Shown piece after piece: positions 34,910-44,756 of a DNA stretch of 64,000 bases. The DNA comes from UBA11400 sp964473555 (lineage in GTDB: Bacteria; Bacteroidota; Rhodothermia; Balneolales; HLUCCA01). The notes beneath the pieces are model-generated. The model saw nothing but the letters and a program-made list of their open reading frames with translations, was not told the origin of the DNA and did no database searches. Every line of letters begins with the position of its first letter. Positions within the stretch are counted from its first letter, which is position 1. The position numbers were made by a program, and so were the translations under genes. The stretch is from the NCBI GenBank assembly GCA_964473555.1, contig CAYYPL010000004.1:124001-188000 (forward strand), written 5' to 3'.

Positions 34910-35854
34910 TTATTGGGCTACCGCTACCCCGGACGCATTCCCATACTCAGACCAGGATCCTTCGTAAGGACGCACCGAGTCGTATCCCATTAAGCGAAGT
35001 GTGTAATATGCATGTGACCCTCGAACGTTGGTATGGCAATGAGGTATTACTTCTTTATCACGGGTTATGCCAAGGGAGTCATACATTGCCTGAATTTCCT
35101 CGAATGGTCGGAAGTAACGAACGTCACCTTCAACCAAAACCTGACTCCACTCCAGATTAATTGCGCCTGGTATGTGGCCATTTTGCTCCGCACGGGCGTC
35201 AACTCCAGTGAATTCGTCGGCAGAACGAACATCAAATATAACCTTGTTCGAGCCGGGTTCAACGCCAGTTACATAGGCCAGGTCACACTGACGATCAGGT
35301 TGCACTCTGGCTGTAAAGTTTCCCATTTTCGCTTCTACAGTTACCGCATTTCCTAAAGTGTCGGAAGGAAATCCGGCAGCAACCCATCCGGCATACCCCC
35401 CATCAAGCAGACTGACATCACCTTCGAATCCATAAAACTCGAGTGCATAGAACAATCGGGCCGATCCAAGACCATCAGACTCATCGTAGATTACGAGTCG
35501 CGAATCGTTGTTCACTCCAAGCCCCTGCATAAGCTCTTGAAAACGCTCTGGCCCAACCAGGAAAAACTCCACCGGATTCTCCTGATCGTTCAAATCGCGA
35601 CGAGAGTGAAAGTACTCCGCTCCTGGCACGTGTCCTTTTTGGAAGTCTTCGAATGAGGTACGCGTATCAATGATAACTTCGTTATCAGACTCATACGAGT
35701 ATTGAAGATCGGCTGCGCTGATGAGTAAATCGGCGTTTGGATACGTATTGGGCTCTGTTTGAGCCACATTTGTTTCAGATTTAGTACATGAAACGACTAA
35801 TGAAATAACCACTAACATGGTCATGAATGGATATGAAGTACGAAGTCTAGACAT
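34910..35854 (-). CDS. Two-domain rhodanese (sulfurtransferase) lipoprotein
   Basis: A 314-residue lipoprotein (LVVSC, Cys23) with two tandem rhodanese domains. The N-terminal one (about 45-165) has DESDGLGSA where an active Cys would be, so it is structural. The C-terminal one (about 190-305) carries active Cys273 in PHCHTNVRGS, then YEGSWSEYG. Typical of thiosulfate or 3-mercaptopyruvate sulfurtransferases (the active loop departs from the usual CRxGxxA), here tethered outside the cytoplasm. Convergent with the 5'-nucleotidase gene and divergent from PBP4. Confidence 0.9.
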   Translation of the reverse strand: MSRLRTSYPFMTMLVVISLVVSCTKSETNVAQTEPNTYPNADLLISAADLQYSYESDNEVIIDTRTSFEDFQKGHVPGAEYFHSRRDLNDQENPVEFFLVGPERFQELMQGLGVNNDSRLVIYDESDGLGSARLFYALEFYGFEGDVSLLDGGYAGWVAAGFPSDTLGNAVTVEAKMGNFTARVQPDRQCDLAYVTGVEPGSNKVIFDVRSADEFTGVDARAEQNGHIPGAINLEWSQVLVEGDVRYFRPFEEIQAMYDSLGITRDKEVIPHCHTNVRGSHAYYTLRLMGYDSVRPYEGSWSEYGNASGVAVAQ

Positions 35855-35977
35855 AATTCTTATTATTTGGGTTTAGGGTCGTGCTTGTGCAATACTGATG
35901 CATCGATGATGTTTGTTTACTATCTTCGAATTTCACCCCAGTGGAAATTACCAGTTAATTACTAGAGCATATAACTT

Positions 35978-37570
35978 ATGTCATCTGCAACAAAACTTCT
36001 TCTGTTTTTCGTTCTTTGTCTGATCGTTGCATCACCAGCTGCTCAGGCACAGTTCCGAAATCCAAATGATGTCGACACCACTCCTGCGGCAACCTCAGGT
36101 ACCTACGATGCCGAATACGGGGCATCGTACCGATCAAGCCTGATACGTGAAATCATGCCCCATTTAAACGATCCCGTGTTCCAAAACGCAATTTGGGGAG
36201 TGAATGTCGTTGATTTGAATAGTGGAGCCACCTTGTTCAGCAGAAATGCCCAGGTTAGTATGGTTCCGGCTTCGAATACCAAGTTATATACCACTGCTGC
36301 TGGATTAGAATTACTAGGGACCGATTTTCGCTATGAAACGCGGGTCTGGACCAATGGCAAAATCGAAAACGGTACGCTAAAAGGTGACCTTATTGTGGAA
36401 GGAAGTGGTGATCCCACCATCAGCGGACGTTTTACCGATGATGACCGAACAAAAACGTTCCGTGATTGGGCAGCAGCTCTAAAAGCTCAGGGCATTACAC
36501 GTATCGAAGGGAACATCATTGGCGATGACACGATTTTTGATGACATCGCTTTGGGGAGCAGCTGGAGCTGGGATTACACCACATATTGGTATGCCGCAGA
36601 AATGGGTGGACTCAGCTTCAATGAAAACTGTGTCGATGTTGAAATCGTCGGAACACGTCCGGGTGAACCTGCCATCATAAATATGTTCCCAAATACAAGC
36701 TATGCCCAGATCGTCAACGAAACCAATACGGTTCGTAAGGGCGAAAGAACCCGTACCGGATATAACCGCCCATGGGGTACGAACACCATATATGTCAGTA
36801 ATCAGGTAGCTGCAGGTGATACGACAACCTATTCGCTGGCCGTGACCAACACCGCCCTGTATTTTGTTCATGTAATGAGGGAGGTTTTCCTGGCTGAAGG
36901 TATTGACGTGGATGGGGATCTCTTTGACAGAAAAGGACTTGCAGCAATAGGTGATTACAAATCCAATGGCACGGTACTCGCTACATACACATCACCGACT
37001 CTCGATGAGATTGTATATGTCCTGAACAAGCGTAGCCAGAATATGTTTGCAGAGAATCTGCTTAAAACGCTGGGAGTATGGTACTTGTCACAACAAAAAG
37101 ACAGACCCGATGGTCCGATGCTGGCTTCTGCCCAGGACGGACATCTTGCTGCATGGCCTGTATTTGGTGCTGCAGGAGTGGATACTACACGCCTGAATCT
37201 GGCCGATGGTTCCGGAATGTCGCGTATGAATCTGGTCTCTCCCGTAATGACCACCAGTTTGCTCAGATATATGTGGTCTCATCCAAACGAAGCAGTGCGT
37301 ACTTCATTTATAGAGTCGCTGCCGCGAGGCGGAGAAGAAATTGGGACCCTTCGGTCTATGTTCCTTCGTGGACCTGCAGCGGCATCTGTGGCTGCAAAAA
37401 CCGGAACTTTGGGATATGCCAGAGCTTTGAGCGGTTATGTGACTGCTAAAGATGGCACACCTTTAGCATTCGCCATTATGATTAACCACCACACCATCGG
37501 AGGTAGTCAGGCAAACCGGGCGATAGAAGCCATCGTCCATGAACTTGCTGAATTTTCATATGACCAATAA
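35978..37570 (+). CDS. dacB: D-alanyl-D-alanine carboxypeptidase/endopeptidase (PBP4, S13 family)
   Basis: A 530-residue periplasmic enzyme with a signal peptide ending AQAQ. The three penicillin-binding motifs are S99xxK102 (PASNTK), S353-Q-N355 (KRSQNMFAEN) and K474-T-G (AAKTGTLGYA). An insert of about 200 residues between the first two motifs is normal for the S13 family. It trims terminal D-Ala from peptidoglycan stem peptides and cuts cross-bridges. The downstream beta-lactamase-like gene overlaps its end, so the two are one operon. Confidence 0.92.
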   Translation: MSSATKLLLFFVLCLIVASPAAQAQFRNPNDVDTTPAATSGTYDAEYGASYRSSLIREIMPHLNDPVFQNAIWGVNVVDLNSGATLFSRNAQVSMVPASNTKLYTTAAGLELLGTDFRYETRVWTNGKIENGTLKGDLIVEGSGDPTISGRFTDDDRTKTFRDWAAALKAQGITRIEGNIIGDDTIFDDIALGSSWSWDYTTYWYAAEMGGLSFNENCVDVEIVGTRPGEPAIINMFPNTSYAQIVNETNTVRKGERTRTGYNRPWGTNTIYVSNQVAAGDTTTYSLAVTNTALYFVHVMREVFLAEGIDVDGDLFDRKGLAAIGDYKSNGTVLATYTSPTLDEIVYVLNKRSQNMFAENLLKTLGVWYLSQQKDRPDGPMLASAQDGHLAAWPVFGAAGVDTTRLNLADGSGMSRMNLVSPVMTTSLLRYMWSHPNEAVRTSFIESLPRGGEEIGTLRSMFLRGPAAASVAAKTGTLGYARALSGYVTAKDGTPLAFAIMINHHTIGGSQANRAIEAIVHELAEFSYDQ

Positions 37571-38486
37571 ACCGATGTCACCACTTCAAAGACTCATTCA
37601 TACTGCCATAACCGCACTTACTATGACCGGAATTGTGTCCGCATGCTCCTCTGCCGACCACCCAACCCTTCGGGAACAGGTTCAGGCTGTAATCGATACC
37701 GTGGATGGAACGATTGCAGTTGCCTACATCAACTTGCAGGACCCATCCGACACGCTGTTTATTCAAGCCGATGAAGTGTTCCATGCCGCCAGTACGATGA
37801 AAACTCCGGTACTGATCGAAGCATACAAACAGGCTCAAATCGGAGGAATGAGTATCAATGACTCCATACTGGTCCACAATTCGTTCACCAGTATCGTGGA
37901 CGGGTCTTCATTCAGTGTAGAAAGGGAACGTGACAGCGGAAAAGAGATGCACGACCAAATCGGAGAGTTTATGCCTGTACGTGAAATCCTCTACGATATG
38001 ACTATCAACAGTGGCAATTTATCAACCAATGTGATGATCGACCGCCTGGGAGCGCAAAACGTAACCCGTACCATGCGGGAGCTCGGAGCAGCTAACATAC
38101 AGGTGTTAAGGGGTGTAGAAGACATGAAAGCATTCGAAGCCGGACTCAGTAACACCACTACTGCCAGAGATTTGGCAGTTATTTTTGAACATCTCGCTAA
38201 CGGTAACGCTGTTTCACAGGAAGCAAGTAATGATATGATCCAGATCCTGCTGGATCAACGTTTTACCGAGATGATTCCCGCTAAATTGCCTGAAGGAGTA
38301 CGTGTTGCTCACAAAACAGGATGGATCACCGGAGTGGTGCATGATTCGGGAATAGTTTTTCTCCCCGACGGACAAAAATATGTATTGGTCATTTTGAGTA
38401 AGGAACTCACACAAAACGAGCTTGGAACTGTTGCAGGTGCCGATATCTCAAAAATAGTATTTGACTGGTTTGTTTCTGAGAAATAG
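37560..38486 (+). CDS. Class A beta-lactamase-like serine hydrolase, lipoprotein
   Basis: About 308 residues with a lipobox (IVSAC, Cys29). Motifs of the PF13354-type fold: STMK (nucleophile S78, K81), SGN (INSGNLSTN, in place of SDN), GVEDMKAFEAGLSNTTTARD (omega-loop region) and HKTGW. This group includes class A beta-lactamases but also lipoprotein hydrolases of unknown substrate; activity against beta-lactams is not shown by sequence. The ATG 37560 overlaps the PBP4 stop by 11 bases, suggesting coupling and a peptidoglycan-related role; ATGs at 37539 and 37575 are alternatives. Confidence 0.85.
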   Translation: MTNKPMSPLQRLIHTAITALTMTGIVSACSSADHPTLREQVQAVIDTVDGTIAVAYINLQDPSDTLFIQADEVFHAASTMKTPVLIEAYKQAQIGGMSINDSILVHNSFTSIVDGSSFSVERERDSGKEMHDQIGEFMPVREILYDMTINSGNLSTNVMIDRLGAQNVTRTMRELGAANIQVLRGVEDMKAFEAGLSNTTTARDLAVIFEHLANGNAVSQEASNDMIQILLDQRFTEMIPAKLPEGVRVAHKTGWITGVVHDSGIVFLPDGQKYVLVILSKELTQNELGTVAGADISKIVFDWFVSEK

Positions 38487-38531
38487 CTCAACTTGATGGC
38501 TTACTTTAAGTTGTAGTCAGGGTCTGTTTAA

Positions 38532-38567
38532 AATTTGAGCTGATTTTATTTTAAATACACTCAAATT
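38532..38567. promoter_or_regulatory. Inverted repeat in the susC2 upstream region
   Basis: AATTTGAG and CTCAAATT form perfect 8-bp arms 20 bases apart, about 90 bases upstream of the susC start. It could be an operator for the second SusCD pair, which has no adjacent regulator. No protein binding is shown. Confidence 0.25.
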
Positions 38568-38658
38568 GTTATTATTATCTCAAAGCGAGGTTTAGTCAAT
38601 ATCATCTACTAAATTAGCTAGTCGCATAGATTGTAACTCTTTACTAAAACCTAAAACT

Positions 38659-41643
38659 ATGGTACTAAAACATACAATAGCTGGGATTATCGCATGTTTA
38701 ATGCTAATGATCTTCAGCTCTACATCGGTAGTTGCTCAGGGCACTATCACAGGAACCGTTGAGGACGCCAATACAGGCGAACGTCTCACTGGCGTGAATA
38801 TGATTGTTGACGGATTAACATTAGGAGCTTCAAGTGATGCTTCAGGACAGTATCGAATCGATAACATTCCAGCCGGTACATATACGTTGATCGCTCGATA
38901 TCTGGGATATCAAACACAGCGTGTCAGTGTATCCGTTAGTAACAATCAGGAAACCGTTGTGAATATCAGTCTCCGCGAGTCCCTGATTGAACTGGATCAG
39001 GTTATCGTTACCGGTGCCGCGGGAACGGTACAACGTCGGGCAATTGGGAACACGATTACCAGTGTAAAAGCTTCCGATGTTGTTGAATACACCCCTGTTC
39101 CTACGATGCAGGCACTGATTAACGGTAGAGCTCCAGGAGTTGTAATCATGCCCGGTACAGGTATGGTCGGTGGGGGATCGAAAATCAGAATCCGTGGATC
39201 TTCCAGTATCAACCTGAATAACGACCCGATTATTTTTGTCGATGGTATTCGTGTTGACAACGCACAGGCAACCGGACCAGCGGTTCAGTCTTTTGGATCA
39301 TCCGTAATCAACCGTCTGAACGACTTTAACCCCGATGATATCGAAAACATTGAAATCCTGAAAGGTGCATCGGCCGCAACGCTTTATGGTACGGATGCTT
39401 CCAATGGTGTAATCATCATCACCACCAAAAAAGGTTCTCTGGGTCGCCCACAATTCTCCTTTACAAATCGATTTGGATATAATTACCTGGCCAATATCGA
39501 AGATCGTATGTATGAAAACTATTGGCGTTTCCCGGATGGTAGAATTGAGTCGTTGAATCTGGTCACCCTGGAAAAAGAACGTGGTATGCCAATTTTCGAG
39601 CCCGGCTCGCTGCAGGGATACAACTTCAATGTTTCCGGTGGAAATCAGGGTATCAGATACTACCTTTCTACCGATTACGACCTTGAAAATGGGGTAGAAC
39701 CGACCAACCAAATGAACCGACTGAGTACCAGAGCGAACATTTCGATATTCCCCATTGAAGGACTTGATGTAACTGCCAACGTGGGTTATATCATGGGCAG
39801 AACCGATCTGGCTTGCGAAGCTGGATGCGGCGGTGTTACCTGGGGATCCTTCTTCTCCACACCTAACCACAATCAACCTGGCGATATCAGACGAGGCTAC
39901 AGAAGCTTTGTTCAGGAGTCATACTACCAGTACGAAGACTGGCAGGATCTGAATCGTTTCACTACAAGTGTTCAGGCTAATTACGTCCCTGTGAGCTGGT
40001 GGACCCACCGCTTGACCGTTGGTCTGGATGTGGTTGGTGAGGACAACAGAAGACTTCTGGAGAACAATCCGATACTTCAACTTCAGTCACCCACTTCTTT
40101 GGGTTATCTGAGTGTGGATAGACGTGATGTCACTTCAAGTACATTCGATTACAGTGGAACTCTGCAATTTTCTCCACTGTCAAATCTGACCAGCAGAACC
40201 TCTTACGGTATGCAGTACTATAACAAAAAAACAGCCTTCGTAGGCGCATATGGCAACGATTTTGCCCTGCCTGGTCTACGATCTATCCAGGCCGCTGCCC
40301 GTACCAGTAGCTATGAAACCTATATCCAGACAGCTACTCTTGGATTCTTTGTAGAAGAACAACTGGGATACAATGACCGAATGTTCCTGAGTCTGGGACT
40401 CCGGGCTGACGACAATAGTGCATTTGGTGATAACTACAACGTTGTCATTTATCCAAAAGCCTCCTTTACCTGGGTAATCAGTGAAGAGGATTTCTTCAAT
40501 GTTCCCTATGTCAGCTCCTTCCGTTTAAGATCAGCCTATGGAGCTACTGGTCAGTCGCCCGGTCCGTTTGACAGCTACCAGTCGTATGTACCCGTAACTG
40601 GTGTTAACCGAACCGCCGCACTTACTCCTGGCAACCTCGGTAACCCAGATCTGGGTCCCGAAAGAACTACCGAACTGGATCTCGGATTTGAAGGTGCCTT
40701 CCTGGATGAGAGACTTTCCGTTGAGTTCTCTTACTATAACTCCAAAACTTCCGATGCCATTTTGTTCAGACAAGTAGCCCCATCAACCGGATTTGCAGGT
40801 GAACGTCCGGTTAACATTGCTGAAGTCAAAAATTATGGTGTCGAAATCCTGGTAAACGCCATCCCGATCCGCAACAACAAGTGGCGATGGGACATCACTA
40901 CCAGTTTCTCTACTAACGAAAGCGAATTGATGAGTATCGATGGCGACGAAGAGTCGATAACACTGAGTAATGACTTCGGTGTATTCCATCGTATCGGATA
41001 CCCGCTTGGCTCATTCTTCCACCATAAACTGGTTTCCGCTGAGCTGGATGCGAACGGAGCAACCATTCTATCCAGCCTGATGTGTGCTACTCCTTCAGGT
41101 GGATCAGCACCTTGCTATAATGGAAACACCTTCGTTGGGGAACGTGTTTATATCGGTCCAAGTACCCCCAAGTTTGAAGGTGCTTTTTCAACAACCGTTA
41201 TGTTTAGAAACCAGATCCGTCTTGGTGCAACGATCGATTACAAACTGGGTCATTACAAATACGACAACACCCGCCGGGTTCGTGGCGCATTTAGTATTGC
41301 ACGTGAGCTCGCATATCCCCTTGAGCACGACCCCATCGATGTAGTTGGTTACAGAACCAATTATCTGTTCTCAGGTAGCGGTCACATCAGTGATGCAAGT
41401 TTCGCCAGACTACGGGAAGTCTCATTAAGCTATATCTTCCCTGCCAGTGTGGTAAACAGATTAGGTGTGAATGGTGCTTCCTTTACCCTGGCTGGACGTA
41501 ACCTGATGACTTGGAGCAAATACACAGGACTCGATCCTGAGACGATGTTCCTGGGTGGAGCTCGTGGTGGATTTGTACAACTTGATCAAAATGCTTTGCC
41601 GCAATTGACCCAGGTTGTTGGCACATTCAACATCAAGTTTTAA
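38659..41643 (+). CDS. SusC/RagA-family TonB-dependent receptor (no STN domain)
   Basis: A 994-residue outer-membrane transporter: signal peptide (1-27, ending VVAQ); carboxypeptidase-regulatory-like domain (about 30-105, ITGTVEDANTGERLTGVNMI); plug with TGAAGTVQRRAIGNTITSV and ASAATLYGTDASNGVIIITT (about 115-255); long barrel ending in TFNIKF. Unlike the receptor at 18242-21826 it has no STN domain and no FecIR genes nearby, so it is regulated differently. Pairs with the SusD gene 26 bases downstream and probably the deacylase beyond; substrate may be a peptide or D-amino-acid compound (inference). Confidence 0.95.
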   Translation: MVLKHTIAGIIACLMLMIFSSTSVVAQGTITGTVEDANTGERLTGVNMIVDGLTLGASSDASGQYRIDNIPAGTYTLIARYLGYQTQRVSVSVSNNQETVVNISLRESLIELDQVIVTGAAGTVQRRAIGNTITSVKASDVVEYTPVPTMQALINGRAPGVVIMPGTGMVGGGSKIRIRGSSSINLNNDPIIFVDGIRVDNAQATGPAVQSFGSSVINRLNDFNPDDIENIEILKGASAATLYGTDASNGVIIITTKKGSLGRPQFSFTNRFGYNYLANIEDRMYENYWRFPDGRIESLNLVTLEKERGMPIFEPGSLQGYNFNVSGGNQGIRYYLSTDYDLENGVEPTNQMNRLSTRANISIFPIEGLDVTANVGYIMGRTDLACEAGCGGVTWGSFFSTPNHNQPGDIRRGYRSFVQESYYQYEDWQDLNRFTTSVQANYVPVSWWTHRLTVGLDVVGEDNRRLLENNPILQLQSPTSLGYLSVDRRDVTSSTFDYSGTLQFSPLSNLTSRTSYGMQYYNKKTAFVGAYGNDFALPGLRSIQAAARTSSYETYIQTATLGFFVEEQLGYNDRMFLSLGLRADDNSAFGDNYNVVIYPKASFTWVISEEDFFNVPYVSSFRLRSAYGATGQSPGPFDSYQSYVPVTGVNRTAALTPGNLGNPDLGPERTTELDLGFEGAFLDERLSVEFSYYNSKTSDAILFRQVAPSTGFAGERPVNIAEVKNYGVEILVNAIPIRNNKWRWDITTSFSTNESELMSIDGDEESITLSNDFGVFHRIGYPLGSFFHHKLVSAELDANGATILSSLMCATPSGGSAPCYNGNTFVGERVYIGPSTPKFEGAFSTTVMFRNQIRLGATIDYKLGHYKYDNTRRVRGAFSIARELAYPLEHDPIDVVGYRTNYLFSGSGHISDASFARLREVSLSYIFPASVVNRLGVNGASFTLAGRNLMTWSKYTGLDPETMFLGGARGGFVQLDQNALPQLTQVVGTFNIKF

Positions 41644-41669
41644 TTACCCCATTAAAAAAGGATAAAACC

Positions 41670-42908
41670 ATGAAAATCAATACATTTTATTCAACCATAC
41701 ATAAAGTAGGGGTAATTTTCGCATTACTGCTGTTTATTACCTCTTGTGACGATCTCCTCACTGTAGATACACCCTCGTTCGTTGCCGCAACCGATCTGGA
41801 CAATCCACAACGAGCGGCACTCATTGTTAACGGTGCAGCCTCCGATTTCGAGTTTGCTTTCCAGGGTTACGTACTTACTGGTGCAATATTCGGAAACGAA
41901 CTCGGCGACGGTACGTCAACCGCAGCGCGATGGGAAGTAGATCAACGAAAAGTGAGAACCTCATCAACAAGGTATGTTAATGGTACAGATTTCGGTATCT
42001 ATACACCGCTATCTACTGCCAGATTTACTGCAGATGACGCCCTCAAACGCCTCGAAGGCTGGTCGGATACCGATGTTGCCAACCGGAACCAACTCATTGC
42101 CAGGGCTGCGGCCTATGCTGGTTACAGCTATCTGCTTATGGGTGAAGCATTTTGCTCCGTTTCTTTTGATCTCGGTCCGGAACAATCGCGAGCAGATGCC
42201 TTTAACCTGGCAGTCAACCGGTTCAACAAAGCCATTCAAACGGCCTCCGCCAGTGGACCATCAGACATCCTGCACATGGCAAGTATCGGGCTGGGACGTG
42301 CTTTGCTTAACCTGGGACGAAAAGCAGACGCTGCAAATGCTGTCGCTAACGTTCCAAATGGATTTGTTTTTAACGTAACCGCTTCAGATGACGGGAATCG
42401 TAGACAAAACAGAATCTTCCAGCAATTCAACAGCAGATCTGTTACCGTGAATCCTGGCTACCGAGATCTAATGGTCGACGGAGTGGCCGATCCTCGGGTT
42501 AGAACCGTTGATACCGGTGTTAATTCTGCAAACGTTCACGTATTTACATCTCCAAAATACGCTGGATTCGGATCTTCAATTCCTTTGGCAAGAACTGCTG
42601 AAGCGAAGCTCATTCGTGCAGAAGCTATCGGTGGCCAAACCGCCGTAGCGCTTATCAATGAACTTCGTGCAGTCCACGGACTCCCATCCTTTGCCAGCAG
42701 CAACGAACAAGAAATCCAGGCCCAGGTTGTTCAGGAACGAATGAGAGAATTCTTCCTTGAATCGCACAATTTGTACGATTTGACCCGTTATAACATTCCT
42801 CTTTCACCTACTCCTGGCGACCGATATCGAGATCAAAACGAAACCTATGGAGATATGCGGTGTTTCCCTCTGCCTGACGTAGAGAGAGACAACAACCCAA
42901 ATATCTGA
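41670..42908 (+). CDS. SusD/RagB-family outer-membrane lipoprotein
   Basis: A 412-residue lipoprotein (FITSC, Cys26), rather short for a SusD. SusD features are the opening CDDLLTVDTPSFV, helical repeats in the first half (RAAAYAGYSYLLMGEAFCSV), a MREFFLESHNLYDLTRYNIP block and the ending GDMRCFPLPDVERDNNPNI. It is the lid of the SusC pore encoded just upstream. A strong terminator follows at 42932. Confidence 0.9.
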   Translation: MKINTFYSTIHKVGVIFALLLFITSCDDLLTVDTPSFVAATDLDNPQRAALIVNGAASDFEFAFQGYVLTGAIFGNELGDGTSTAARWEVDQRKVRTSSTRYVNGTDFGIYTPLSTARFTADDALKRLEGWSDTDVANRNQLIARAAAYAGYSYLLMGEAFCSVSFDLGPEQSRADAFNLAVNRFNKAIQTASASGPSDILHMASIGLGRALLNLGRKADAANAVANVPNGFVFNVTASDDGNRRQNRIFQQFNSRSVTVNPGYRDLMVDGVADPRVRTVDTGVNSANVHVFTSPKYAGFGSSIPLARTAEAKLIRAEAIGGQTAVALINELRAVHGLPSFASSNEQEIQAQVVQERMREFFLESHNLYDLTRYNIPLSPTPGDRYRDQNETYGDMRCFPLPDVERDNNPNI

Positions 42909-42931
42909 CACGCATCTTGCTTACTTTACCG

Positions 42932-42968
42932 GTGACAGGTCTGATAATCAGGCCTGTCACTTTTTTTT
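42932..42968 (+). terminator. Intrinsic terminator between susD2 and the deacylase gene
   Basis: GTGACAGG and CCTGTCAC form an 8-bp stem, followed directly by TTTTTTTT. It separates susCD from the deacylase gene starting at 42992, as the hairpin after the first susD also does. Confidence 0.92.
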
Positions 42969-42991
42969 ATCCCTAGATAACGACCACACCC

Positions 42992-44692
42992 ATGTCTAAC
43001 AAATTTATCCTCACCCTGGCAATTGGAGTGTTACTGATTTCCATATCTGCCTGCAAATCCTATGACTACGATGTAGTGATAACAAACGGAACCGTGTATG
43101 ACGGAACAGGCTCGCCCGGAGTTATCACCACCATTGCAATTAAAGATGACCGCATCGTACACATTGGTGAAATAAGCTCCGAACTCACTGTCAGAGAAAC
43201 AATCGATGCCAGTGGAATGGCAGTCACTCCGGGATTTATCAACATGCTCAGCTGGGCGAACAACAGCCTGATTACAGACGGGCGTTCTATGAGCGACATC
43301 AAACAGGGCGTCACACTGGAAATCTTTGGTGAGGGAACCTCTATGGGTCCGCTAAATAAAGACGATGCCGAACAACGCCGCCAATCAAATCTGGAACGCG
43401 GTATCGTGGGTACGTGGACCACTTTGGGTGAATATCTTCAATTTCTCGAGCACAAAGGCGTGTCGACCAATGTGGCTTCGTTCGTGGGTGCAGCAACGGT
43501 GCGCAGGTATGTTCTTGGTGATGACAACATCGCTCCCGATTCAACCCAACTCGAACAAATGCGCGATTTGGTCCGCGAAGCGATGCAAGAGGGCGCAATG
43601 GGGCTAGGCTCCTCACTGATTTATACACCGGGTTTATTCGCATCTACCGAAGAATTAACCGCATTATCTGAAATTGTTGCCCAATACGACGGGATGTACA
43701 TTTCACATTTACGAAGTGAAGGTGGTAAATTTGAGGAAGCTGTGGATGAATTGATTACTATTTCCAAAAATGCAGGTGTCCGTGCTGAAATTCATCACTT
43801 GAAAGCAGCGGGAAAAGAAAACTGGAACAAGCTGGATGCTGTCATTTCTATGATTGATACTGCCAGGGCTCAGGGACATCACATTACCACAAATATGTAC
43901 ACCTATCCGGCTGCTGCTACCGGATTTTCTGCAATCATGCCGGCATGGGTTCAGGAAGGGGGACATTCCAAGTGGATAGAACGTCTCAAAGATCCTGTAC
44001 TCAGGGCTAAAGTCGTCGAACAAATCGCTACAGATAATGAATCCTTCGAAAACTTTTATCTGATGGCAGGAACTCCGGATGGAATCATACCCGTTGGATT
44101 CAACAACCCCGAATTACAACACTACACCGGCAAAACACTCAGTGAAATTGCAACCCTCAGAGGTACAGATCCCATAGAAACGGCGATAGATCTCATCATT
44201 GAAGACGACAGTAGGGTTGGCGTTGTGTATTTTCTGATGTCGGAAGATAATGTTCGTAGGCAAATCAAACTACCATACATGAGTTTCGGATCCGACGGAG
44301 GCTCTTTAGCCGCCGAAGGAGATTTCCTCAAACAGAATCCACATCCACGATCATATGGAAATTTCGCACGACTACTCGGGAAGTACGTCAGGGATGAACA
44401 AATTATTCCACTGGAAGAGGCTATTTACAAATTAACGGGCTTACCGGCAACCAATCTGAAACTCGTTGACCGCGGTTTCATACAGCCTGGATACTTTGCC
44501 GATATAGTCATATTTGATCCGAATACCATTCAGGATCACGCCACCTTTGAGCAGCCACATCAATATGCCACTGGCGTAACACATGTCTGGGTAAATGGAA
44601 CCCAGGTACTTCGCAATGGGGAACATACCGGTAAAATGCCTGGACGATTCGTGCGAGGACCGGGTTACTACATCACAACTTCGCTACCCTAG
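42992..44692 (+). CDS. N-acyl-D-amino-acid deacylase-like amidohydrolase lipoprotein
   Basis: A 566-residue lipoprotein (SISAC, Cys21) of the D-aminoacylase branch of the amidohydrolase superfamily: YDVVITNGTVYDGTGSPG start, GFINMLSW where family members have GFIDxHxH, GEG where the family has NCG, later ligand positions present in ISHLRSEGGKFEEAV and EIHHLKAAG, and GSDGGSLAAEGDF then the C-terminal GYFADIVIFDP. So the HxH pair and the family's metal-binding Cys are missing while the later His residues remain. It may use one metal or a different substrate. It follows susCD after a terminator and could act on their imported substrate (inference). Confidence 0.85.
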   Translation: MSNKFILTLAIGVLLISISACKSYDYDVVITNGTVYDGTGSPGVITTIAIKDDRIVHIGEISSELTVRETIDASGMAVTPGFINMLSWANNSLITDGRSMSDIKQGVTLEIFGEGTSMGPLNKDDAEQRRQSNLERGIVGTWTTLGEYLQFLEHKGVSTNVASFVGAATVRRYVLGDDNIAPDSTQLEQMRDLVREAMQEGAMGLGSSLIYTPGLFASTEELTALSEIVAQYDGMYISHLRSEGGKFEEAVDELITISKNAGVRAEIHHLKAAGKENWNKLDAVISMIDTARAQGHHITTNMYTYPAAATGFSAIMPAWVQEGGHSKWIERLKDPVLRAKVVEQIATDNESFENFYLMAGTPDGIIPVGFNNPELQHYTGKTLSEIATLRGTDPIETAIDLIIEDDSRVGVVYFLMSEDNVRRQIKLPYMSFGSDGGSLAAEGDFLKQNPHPRSYGNFARLLGKYVRDEQIIPLEEAIYKLTGLPATNLKLVDRGFIQPGYFADIVIFDPNTIQDHATFEQPHQYATGVTHVWVNGTQVLRNGEHTGKMPGRFVRGPGYYITTSLP

Positions 44693-44709
44693 TCAGGAAT
44701 CATCCGTTG

Positions 44710-44756
44710 ACAGAGAACAGAGAATGGTGAACTGTTTTCTGTTCTCTGTTCTCTGT
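44710..44756. repeat. Perfect inverted repeat at the head of a heptamer array
   Basis: ACAGAGAACAGAGAA (44710-44724) is the exact reverse complement of TTCTCTGTTCTCTGT (44742-44756) inside the array, giving a possible 15-bp hairpin just after the deacylase stop. Confidence 0.85.

Noticed and set aside
37560..38486. Beta-lactamase resistance gene
   Set aside because: SxxK and KTG are present but SDN reads SGN, and coupling to PBP4 fits a cell-wall role as well. Sequence alone does not support a resistance claim.
39298..39876. 192-codon open frame opposite susC2
   Set aside because: Lies fully inside a clear SusC gene on the other strand; composition follows the antisense of conserved SusC codons.
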